A stretch of DNA of 64,000 nucleotides from Gigaspora rosea (lineage: Eukaryota > Glomeromycota > Glomeromycetes > Diversisporales > Gigasporaceae), in contig QKWP01001222.1 in assembly GCA_003550325.1 (NCBI GenBank), positions 3,945-67,944 of the forward strand, given 5' to 3'. Each line of letters starts with the position of its first letter. Positions within the stretch are counted from its first letter, which is position 1. This document shows, piece by piece, positions 56,110 through 64,000 of the stretch. Under the pieces are notes generated by a model. That model was given only the letters and a program-made list of their open reading frames with translations, was not told where the DNA came from and made no database searches. The position numbers were made by a program, and so were the translations under genes.

Positions 56110-56455
56110 ACACGTATCAATAAAAAAACCTAAAGGAGCAAAAAGCTTTTACTTTGTAGTATTGACAAATAACATACCCATGAAATTTAAACTAGGTGAA
56201 AGAAGCAATAATACCATTATGGGCATAGACCATGCACAAGCACTAGGAATGCATAACATAATAGAAAAACTAGCAACTGCAGAAGCTGTAGGAAGCAATA
56301 TACAAATACTAGGCAAAATGCTAGTTAATCTCAAAATTAATGAATATTTTACACCAAATATAAAAATGGATGTACTAAAGACCCAATCAAAATATATTCT
56401 CCTCAGTAATAAAACACAATCAGAACTTGGTATCACCAAAGATTTCAAAAACTAA
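56110..56455 (+). pseudogene. Weak retropepsin-like segment
   Basis: A frame to TAA at about 56453 includes LTNNIPMKFKLGERSNNTIM, GIDHAQALGMHNIIEKLATA, EAVGSNIQILGKMLVNLKIN. The C-terminal part (a-G-x-x-I-x-I-L-G-K-x-x-x-x-L-K-I) resembles the second half of retroviral-type aspartic proteases, and the position after gag fits. The Asp-Thr/Ser-Gly active site is not present. If this was a protease it is dead; an unrelated protein is quite possible. Confidence 0.3.
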
Positions 56456-56856
56456 ATCATTAAAATAAACAAAAAACCTGTGTTAAATCAAAGAACCTTA
56501 AATAGTTGAACAACCGGTTACGGCAACTTATTCTATAGGACTGGAGAGTGTTATAACCTTTCCAGTTATGAAGGAATCCACAGACTAAATGAGCCCATTT
56601 CTCACCGATCTGCTCCTGAGCCTCAATATGGTTATCAGAGCAAACAAGAGAAAAAGGTGCCCAATGTTATAAATTATTCATCACATAATGACAACATTAT
56701 AAATAAACCAAAATTACAAAAGGAAAAGGGCAATATTTTGAATAAATGACAAGATATCTCAAAATATTTTACTCTACGACCCTACACTAGCCAAATACTT
56801 TAATAAAGAATCTTCTCAAAGAAAGTGCCAGGACTATTAATATTAAATCTAAAGAA
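56456..56856. other. Broken coding-like stretch between protease-like segment and endonuclease
   Basis: Short frames (e.g. QPVTATYSIGLESVITFPVM near 56515; NILLYDPTLAKYF near 56768) suggest former coding, but nothing is continuous for more than about 50 codons. Confidence 0.3.
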
Positions 56857-59329
56857 GTGAACCAAAATTATAAGTTTACTGAACCAAAACGAGAACCATA
56901 TAAGCATTTTAGTGAAACTCATATTAATAATGAAGTGCTATGTATATTTTATGAACAATGTATAAAAAATAAGCAACGCAAAAAGCAAATAGGATTAATG
57001 TGCAACGGCACATGGCATAAAATAGTTGAAGCAGTTATCCAAGCTGAAAGTAATCTAATTCAAATGTTTCTACAATATAAAGAACCATATCAAAAAGAAA
57101 ATGATACAATGACTAAATGATTAGCATTACATACTGGAAATGCTGATGTGCAAAATGATATTAGATTATTGAAGATAACAAGTTAGCACAATTAGAAATA
57201 ATAATACACGCATCAATGGGATTATCTATAAATGATAAACTTATATAGTCAAATGGTAAAATAAATTGAAAAACAGATCGAATTTCAGAAGAAATACAAA
57301 GAGCATATAACATAGGATCCAAGTATTATCTATTACATATTGGAACATTCAAAGATAGAAATAAGAATGATGTTAAACAAAACATTGAGGAAATACTTAA
57401 AAGATCAAAGAACACTGATATAGTAATACTATTAGAAAACTCAGCGTCTAGTTAATATTTTGGTGCAACAATCCAAGAACTGGATGTGATACGGAGTAGT
57501 ATACAGAAAGAATTCTGATACAAGAAAGATTATCAAAACAATAATAATCTGATAGACAGACTAAAAATATGTTTCGATACTCAACACTATTATGCAGTAG
57601 GATGTAGCAAACCTCTAGAAGAATATAAAGAATTACTTCGTAAATACGGTAATGAAATTAGTTGTTCCACTTAAATAATGTGACAAAACAATTCACATTA
57701 AGAGACGGCTGCACAATTAAACCAACAATATTGGAAGTGGGCAAGATGTGCACGCACATATAATATATGACAATTACAACAAAGGATATTTGAAACAATA
57801 ATAAAGTAAGTGTGTGCTGACATAGAGAAGCTGTCTGGTTGTCACCCCCCAAGCAGCAGGTCTAGGGTTCAAATCCTACTAGAGACGAATTGAAAAATAG
57901 GCCTATGTTACGGTAACATTTGTTCACCGATCAGTCGGGTATATTACCTGTAACCTTGGTACCACTATCTTGAATGAGAGCTTTGGCATAGTTGTGTAAG
58001 TTACACAAACAAATCCAAGTGACCAGAACAAATGAAACCCGCATGGCAAGTCCCGAGTGGAGAGGTAGTTGGACTTTCGACGTACCGGGGAAAGGATCTT
58101 GGTGGTGACTGACCGGAAAATCTGAACGGGCAAGACCCCTATGGCAAAGGGGCCCACCAACCTGGCCACCGGAGTTGTACCGGAGGAAAAGGGCATGTGT
58201 TATAGAAGCATGAACCAAGAAAAGGGAGACCTTAGGCACCTAAAGCCTGGCAGACCGATCCTTCCGGGCTAACTGGATTGGTAGTCTGGAATGACTAGGG
58301 AAAAGGATCCAAAAAGTGACTGACCGGGTACTGGGGTTTAGTGAACTTCGCAAGGGCAGACAGAACTATTCGGCCAATAAGAAGTGGAAGCATGGAGGCG
58401 TGTAAATGTCAAGACCCAACAGAGCTCTGGGCGTAACTATATGGGAGTCTTAGGACGTTAAGAGGATCTGGGACCACCAATACAGGTATATGCTAGTATA
58501 AGTGCATGCAGTGGTAATCAGATTTCCCTAGCCTCATGATGCCATCCAACCACTGTATATTCGGCACTAGAAGCATTTGCGAAACATGCCCAGGAACCTC
58601 GCCACCATAGCAGGAAGTACAGTTGATCACACATTTCCAAATTCGGAATGTTAAATCCTGGGTTCTCAAGTCGCAGGAAACTGGCTGGTTGTGGCAGCAT
58701 GCAGGCTTGAGATACTTACCCTTGTGGTAGAGGCAGCTGTATGGCTTGAGATATGAACCCTGAGAAGTACACTAGTAAGGGATTTTCTGGGTAGCCAGAT
58801 TTCGGGTATACCAACTTGGAAGCATAAAGCGCCTACCTGGCAACACACACCAAATTGGAAGTGATGAATTAGGAAATGTGGGTAAAATGGCGGACATGTG
58901 AACATTGATTGTTGGTTGGAAAGGGACGTACAAATCCAGGTCAACTATATAAATGGGAATATTGAAGGCTCTGGTAGGTTTTAGCCATGGATAAAAAGTT
59001 TCATAGCCTGAAGTCCTAGTCTCAATACTTGTATATAATATGTATGTATAAAAGGCACCACTATATGTCAATTTGCTTAAGTATTAATAAAGTTTGGGGC
59101 AGGAGCAACACCCCTAATATTAAAAAAAAAATAAATAAATAAAAAAAAAAAAACAATAATAAAGTATGCTATTAAAGCAGTAGTTGAAACACCAAGAAAA
59201 ACAGAATTTGACATGAAAGAACAAGTCAATGAAATAAAAATACTAAGATATTACGCTAGTGATAGGATAACATCAGACAGAGAACTAGACAAAATGTTAC
59301 AACAAAGGTTAAAAGGCCTAGATAAATAG
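56857..59329 (+). pseudogene. Endonuclease IV (AP endonuclease 2 family) homologue, broken and split by a SINE
   Basis: Piece A (to 57120): KKQIGLMCNGTWHKIVEAVI then QAESNLIQMFLQYKEP, matching the first strand, helix and IQxFL strand of the Nfo/Apn1 barrel. Piece B, one continuous frame from 57192 to 57675 with four stops: LEIIIHASMGLSIN (metal His), ISEEIQRAYNIGSKYYLLHI (second His), IVILLENSAS (Glu), YFGATIQELDVI, RLKICFDTQHYYAVG (Asp and His of the D-T-x-H box). A shifted frame adds HLNN at about 57689. After the insertion (57809-59150 plus duplicated target) piece C gives AVVETPRKTEFDMKEQVNEI with the final metal-ligand Glu, ending TAG at 59327-59329. The enzyme family cleaves DNA at abasic sites using three zinc ions. 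At least two frameshifts and four stops make it non-functional here. Confidence 0.75.
57809..59150 (+). mobile_element. 1.34-kb SINE-like retroelement with perfect 16-bp target duplication
   Basis: Flanked by AAACAATAATAAAGTA on both sides (57793-57808 and 59151-59166). The 5' end has a pol III B box (GGTTCAAATCC at about 57867) in a tRNA-like context. The A box is weak. A GC-rich body contains internal degenerate repeats (GGAAAGGATC...TGACTGACCGG near 58088 and 58300; GGCTTGAGATA near 58707 and 58743). The 3' end is A-rich (AATATTAAAAAAAAAATAAA). The perfect duplication implies a recent insertion, driven in trans by a LINE. Minus-strand frames in the body are not genes. Confidence 0.85.
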
Positions 59330-59344
59330 GATCCAACAAAAGGA

Positions 59345-60538
59345 ATGAAATATATGTTTACACTTCAAGATATCACTATAAATAAAGAAACACCAGTAAC
59401 TGGACCAGTAGGATTCATAGAATCAATAGCCTACTTAACAGAAACAATAGAAAGACTTATGCTAAAAAACCAGAAAAAATATCACGATAAGAAACATGAT
59501 AAAGAAGCTAAACAAATGCAAACTGAAAAACTTGGACAAATACAATATCGAATTAATCAACTATCCAATAAAATAGCAGAAAAAGTAAATAAAACACCTC
59601 TAAGAACACCTAAAACACCCAGAACATCTACTTTAGAAGGAATGATAAGTAACATCAAGAGAAATGCAGACGACATAAAAGCAGAAATCGAAAACAGCCA
59701 ATTAGAAGAATTTCTGTATGACATTAAAAATTTAGCAAGAGATCTTACAGATATCAAAATGAGATTTGATAATGTAAACAATATGACAGCTGGAGAAGCT
59801 AAAAGATTTGTAGATACTATACAAAGTATTAAAACTATACCACAAGAAATATATAACAATCCAAGTATAACAGATAAGCAATGAGTTTATAAATTCATAA
59901 ATTATTGGAATGTCCAAAATGAAGAAAGTAAAACTTATTACAAAACTGAAATTGAAGAACAAGAAAGACAATATTGAGAAAAAGCTAAAGAAGTACTCGA
60001 TACATCAACAGAAAAATTTAAAAGGAACCAATACCAGAAAAGATAATAATAATTAAACAGTTATTAGCAATAGCTGAAGATGATAAAGATTAAAATATCA
60101 GAAGTACAGCTAATCAAAAGTATATGACCTTTCTAGCGGAATGGGCAAGAAAAGTAAGCCCAGAATCAATTAAAAAGGAAGTAATAAAAAATTCAGAAAC
60201 GGGATCACTACTGCTTAAAATAAAGACAGTAAACCAATATTATCAAAAGAAAGTGATAATGAAAGTAAAAATGAAGATAACTTCCTTCAAGACAAATATA
60301 ATGAACAGAACACCAAACTAAATGCAAAGTTTTTAAAAGAGGCGCATGAAAAACAAGCAAGCACCTCTCAAGTAAAAACAAGACCTGGACGAAGTGATAG
60401 TAATATATCTGCATTAAACTTACCAAGTCCATATTCTCTTACATACCCAAGTCAATATAGCCCAGACTATATAGACACTACGTACAATGACCACTGAGCA
60501 GATTACCAAGAAATGTGAACTGGAGAGATACCAATACC
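59345..60538 (+). pseudogene. Charged coiled-coil/disordered protein of the A-rich element, 5' part
   Basis: ATG at 59345 opens 179 codons (KYMFTLQDITINKETPVTGP, then Lys/Glu-rich helices including AYLTETIERLMLKNQKKYHD and KLGQIQYRINQLSNKIAEK, then LEEFLYDIKNLARDLTDIK) to a TGA at 59882. The frame continues with stops (VYKFINYWNVQNEESKTYY), and a later frame gives KEAHEKQASTSQVKTRPGRS and SNISALNLPSPYSLTYPSQY up to the hAT-like insertion. Architecture: N-terminal coiled coil, C-terminal Pro/Ser-rich tail. Function unknown. It follows the endonuclease relic at short distance on the same strand. Confidence 0.45.
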
Positions 60539-61005
60539 AGGACCCCGAACAATACATATAGAGGTTATATTAGCTTTAATATAAACTTTTTAAAATTTTT
60601 ATCCACTTTTTATTAGAGCTAATTAACCATATTTTACATATAAGCTTTAATATTTAATAAATTTTAACCAAATATTAAATATAACAATACTTTTTTTTAA
60701 AAAATTTTTTCAAAAAAAATTTTTTTCTCAAAAAAATTTTTTTTAAAAAAAAATTTTTCTTAAAAAAAATTTTTTTTCAAAAAAAGGTTTATTAAAAAAT
60801 TTTTTCTTTATCCAAATTTTAAATACAACCTATTTAAAACTTATTAATTTTATCCACTTTTAATAATATAACATTAAAAGCTTTTATCCACTTTTAAATG
60901 TAACCTTTTGACCAATATCCACTTTTCAAATGTAATATTTTTGTAAAAAAGTAACCTTTTTAGCCAAAATTTCAATGTAACCTTTATATATATTGTTCAG
61001 GGTCC
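60539..61005. mobile_element. 467-bp hAT-like MITE
   Basis: A perfect 8-bp duplication CCAATACC (60531-60538 and 61006-61013). The ends AGGACCCCGAACAATA and, reversed, AGGACCCTGAACAATA match at 15 of 16 bases. The interior has alternating A and T homopolymer runs (60690-60790) and repeated ATCCACTTTT words. It interrupts the preceding ORF: coding resumes with PIVN and later KPIDYSSMSNEGLPEINIQQ. Confidence 0.88.
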
Positions 61006-61149
61006 TCCAATACCTATAGTTAATTGATATGACTATAAACCTAGACAAAGTTTTATATGAGAAACACCTAATATATCTAAACCAATAGATTATTCAAGTA
61101 TGAGTAATGAAGGGTTACCTGAAATAAACATTCAACAGGATGAGAAATA
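61006..61149 (+). pseudogene. 3' end of the charged/disordered ORF after the hAT-like insertion
   Basis: The frame of 60500-60538 resumes after the duplicated CCAATACC and reads YDYKPRQSF, ETPNISKPIDYSSMSNEGLP, EINIQQDEK to a TAG at 61147-61149, with two further stops inside. Confidence 0.4.
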
Positions 61150-61525
61150 GCTTATAACATCACCAAAATTTGCATGGAGATTACTATCGATTTTTATTGG
61201 TTATTGGATAGTAATCGATTTAAATCCCCTGACAATGACTATCGATTAAGATAATAATCGATAATAATCAATATATATCAGATTTAAAAAATCACAATTA
61301 TTATTGAATATCGTTTAATAACAAATAATGATTCTAATTGATTTTTTCTAATTGTACCAATATCAATACTATTATACACTATACTTATTACTCATATTTA
61401 GTAAATTGATATTAATATCAAATATTACTTTTTATAACGCAAACAAATGCAATTTAATTTTATTAATTAAAAAGAAATACATATCGCTAAGTTACATACA
61501 ACGAATATGACTAATTAAAACTAAA
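61150..61525. other. AT-rich stretch with ATCGATT palindromic words
   Basis: ATTACTATCGATT / AATCGATAGTAAT-like inverted words cluster at 61180-61270. No gene is seen. Confidence 0.35.
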
Positions 61526-63722
61526 CTAATCAGTATAATTATCAACTCCAAATATATCATCTATTCTTCCTGTGAAAAACTCTAAGAATAAGTCCTAGAT
61601 ACCCTAGATTCCCTAGATTCTAATTCGGGAGTATTTTGCCGTAAATCAGAGGGGTGCCGAACCTCTGATTCATTGTTCATAATCGTTGATTCATTGTTCA
61701 TAATCATTTCAGACGAATTATACGACAGACTACTGTTATTAAAATCGTTCTATATTATTAAAACGTTAGTTTGTTTAAAATATTGTACAATAAAAGAAAT
61801 AAAGAAAATGACAAATATATACAAGATACTTCTCTATACGAAGTTTCATATTTTCCTTGTCGCATGTAATACTCTTGGATTTTGGATTTAAGAATATGTT
61901 GCATACCGCTAGTGCAAAAGCACAGTATTCGCTTGTAAGGGTGGGAACTGTAGCTTCCGAAAATGCAGCCCTTGCTATTGCAGAGATCCAAAACACATTT
62001 TCACTATTTGTTTTAAACAATAAACAATGACACATGGCTATCTTTGGATTTTCTTTCCATTTTACAATTATGGGGGCCTTGGCACTGCTTTTCAAGAAGG
62101 GCAACCGTTCTGAGCAAAAACTTTCCACATTGCTAACCTAACACTCTGCAATGTTGCACCTCGATAATTCTTCATTTTTGCGAGAAGCTATTATCACAAA
62201 TTTATTAAGTTAAAATAATTAAAATAGCAATTAATAATATCATAATGAAAAGATACAAATATTAATTGTTATTATTAGTGATCGATAAAATAACAATATT
62301 AAAAAAAAATATATTATCGATTAATGACGTACCGCACCATTCACCATGAAAACGGTTTGTATACTAGTTTGAACTCATACTACGCATGAAGTCAGAAAGT
62401 TTTTTCTCGAGATAATTCTTCAATGTCTTCTTCTGGACACTCTGGTTTGGATAAACATGCTTCGAAAATAACTGCTTTACAATGCCATTATATATCCCCT
62501 TTAAAATAAAAAAAACAAAACAAACATTTACAACGAATATATTCGATATAAAAAAAATATATATTTAGAAAGAAATTCACTTACGTCCATCACTTGAGGG
62601 GAGAGTTCATTCTCTTGCTCCTCTTGCTTTCTCTTTAGTTCAGTTTTTATTTCTTTAACATATTTAGTGAGCCCTTTGTGTAATAAGTACAGTTGCTGAT
62701 TTTGGGTATAAAGCCTTTCAAACTCTTGGCGGTTGCAGTGGTGTTAACGGGTTTGTTTTTTTTTTTGTTTTATAAAAAAAAAAAGTTTTTCATTATTAAT
62801 AAAAAAAAAAAGGTTTCTATTCAAAGAACAACAAAAACAAAAAAAAAGGCTTATATATCATATCATCATAGTTACGTAGTGGATTTTAATTGGTTGATCT
62901 CTCACGTGATCCAACTGGATCAGGTGAGGAACGATTTCCATCGTTATCTAGTGATAAATGACGAGACTGGGATTCATAACGAGAAAGTGGGAGTGCTTGA
63001 GAAGGTTGACATGAGTGTTGATAAGATTGTCGATGAGAGGGTTGGCGAGAGTGTTGTTGAGATGTTTGTTGTTGATGACTTTTTCCACTCATTTTGGAGA
63101 AAATGCTTTGTACGCTTAAAATACTTTCTGATGGATCTGATTTATAATCATAAGCAGAATTATATGGTGTATTAGAAACTGATTAAGAACGAAAAGTATA
63201 AGGAGTTTGTTGAGGGGCGTTATTAGGCATTTGTTGAGGATAAGTGGAATTATATGGTGTATTAGATGGTTGAAAACGAAAAGTATGGGGTGTTTGTTGA
63301 GAATTATAGTCATTATAAGGAACCGATTGAAAACGAACATTTTGAGATGGTTGTAGTTGTTTAGGGTCAGTATTATATAGTTGAAAATGAAAAGTATGGG
63401 GTGTTTGTTAAGGATTATAGTCATCATAAGGAACCGATTGAGAACGAACATTTTGAGATGGTTGTGGTTGCAGTTGTTTAGGGTTAGTATTATATAGTTG
63501 AAAACAAAAAATATAAGGCGTTTGTTGAGGATTATAGTTATTATAAGGAACAGATTGAGAATGAACATTTTGAGATGATTGTTTAGAGTCATATGGTATA
63601 TAAGAAACCAATCGAGAATGAACAGTTCGAGGTTGTTTGTTATTATGTGGTATATTAGGAGTAGAGGAAGGTGAGTTTTTTGTGTTTTTTATTTTTCCAA
63701 TATTACAAAAATGAAATTTCAA
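61526..63722 (-). pseudogene. Multi-exon Gln/Pro-rich gene of unknown function with nonsense codons
   Basis: Minus-strand exons: 63722-62906, 62724-62585, 62498-62381, 62187-about 61830, and 61749-61582. Introns start GTGAGA, GTAAGT and GTATGAGT, and the first three junctions keep frame. Exon 1 holds about three roughly 40-residue repeats (PQQTPYTF..QLYNTDPKQL, QPSQNVRSQSVPYNDYN) and a Ser/Gln/His-rich region (MSGKSHQQQTSQQHSRQPS). Exons 2-3 give a coiled coil (FERLYTQNQQLYLLHKGLTK) and GIYNGIVKQLFSKHVYPNQS. Exon 4 gives KAPIIVKWKENPKIAMCHCL and WISAIARAAFSEATVPTLTS. Exon 5 has repeated MNNES. In-frame stops at 63408-63410, 63183-63185 and 62138-62140, a phase mismatch before exon 5 and a final frameshift argue for decay. 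The C-terminal half faintly recalls BEN-type DNA-binding domains, which I cannot confirm. A possible ATG is at 63747, just after TATATAAAT. Confidence 0.5.
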
Positions 63723-63772
63723 TTACCTTCAAATGCTAGAAATCCATTGTATTTATATAATTGTAAAAGCTT

Positions 63773-63995
63773 TCGTAAGCAGGGAAAAAAAATTAAAATG
63801 TAATGATGAAATACGTACTGGAAGAAAATGTAATGAAAAAAATTTGAAAGATACTTATCTTATTTGTAAGCAGGAAAAAAGTTAATGTCAAACGTAATGA
63901 AAGAAAAAAAAATTGAAAGATACTTATCTCATTGTAAGCAGGAAAAAAAAATAAAAAATAAAACGTAATAATGAAAAACGTACAAATTGAAAAAA
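63773..63995. repeat. Tandem repeats upstream of the Gln/Pro-rich gene
   Basis: Roughly 70-85 bp units containing GTAAGCAGGAAAAAA, AATGTAATGATGAAA and AAAGATACTTATCT recur about three times to the window end. They lie in the presumptive promoter of the minus-strand gene and could influence expression or simply slip. Confidence 0.6.
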
Positions 63996-64000
63996 AAATT

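Noticed and set aside
57924..59071. Several 60-100 codon minus-strand ORFs
   Set aside because: All lie inside the GC-rich SINE-like body, overlap each other in different frames and lack domains. Low stop density follows from higher GC.
62693..63175. 160-codon plus-strand ORF with a hydrophobic start
   Set aside because: It is antisense to the better-supported Gln-rich exon and coiled-coil exon of the minus-strand gene, which have splice sites and sensible composition.
63116..63592. Hydrophobic repetitive minus-strand ORF
   Set aside because: It is an alternative frame of the same tandem coding repeats. The Gln/Pro-rich frame connects in phase with the downstream exons.

Overview
The window looks like nuclear DNA of an early-diverging fungus, most likely an arbuscular mycorrhizal (Glomeromycotina, Rhizophagus-like) species. 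This is inference. It rests on very AT-rich sequence, introns of about 70-180 bp with GTAAGT/GTATGT donors, a tiny Zn(II)2Cys6 protein, a DUF3504-type tyrosine-recombinase gene, a LINE, tRNA-headed SINEs, TTAGGG-like tracts, and extreme loading with short terminal-inverted-repeat (TIR) elements. No rRNA or conventional tRNA gene was seen. No clearly intact housekeeping gene was seen.

Layout. 0-5.5 kb: the end of an A-rich ORF cut by the window edge, a coiled-coil relic, a two-exon frameshifted gene (minus), an intact two-exon BTB/T1-like gene (minus), an intact two-exon Cys/His-rich gene (plus) and LRR debris. 5.5-18.8 kb: almost gene-free, holding six TIR elements and fold-backs. 18.8-25.8 kb: a Zn2Cys6 mini-gene, a cluster of hairpins and fold-backs, and a four-exon DUF3504 recombinase-like pseudogene (minus). 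26-32.6 kb: GC-rich hairpins, a tRNA-headed SINE with a decayed target-site duplication (TSD), a hAT-like element, and a run of small transmembrane-protein ORFs, one with a PPPY tail. 32.8-40.05 kb: a 7.2-kb composite TIR element with a perfect 8-bp TSD. It contains a palindromic satellite-like array split by two younger TA-flanked elements, one of which holds a further hAT-like insertion and telomere-like repeats. 40.9-41.5 kb: a tandem duplication.

41.9-51.7 kb (minus): a LINE with ORF1, AP-type endonuclease, reverse transcriptase and a C-terminal Cys-rich segment. It is decayed by stops and frameshifts, carries a 2.07-kb hAT-like insertion in ORF1, and has a 143-bp duplication around a single N that looks like an assembly join. 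52.7-61.2 kb (plus): an A-rich array of decayed ORFs (membrane protein, gag-like protein, zinc knuckles, a weak protease-like segment, an endonuclease IV-like gene, a charged coiled-coil protein). It is interrupted by a 1.34-kb SINE-like insertion with a 16-bp TSD and by another hAT-like element. 61.5-63.75 kb (minus): a multi-exon Gln/Pro-rich gene with several nonsense codons and tandem repeats upstream.

Overall the segment is an accessory, repeat-dominated region. Ten TIR elements keep 8-bp TSDs that are perfect or mismatch at one base, and an eleventh is 6/8. Five to six more sit at TA sites, and their mutual nesting gives a relative insertion chronology. None of the TIR elements has a recognisable transposase, so they would depend on enzymes supplied elsewhere. 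The least expected item is the endonuclease IV-like gene lying collinear with gag-like and zinc-knuckle ORFs.
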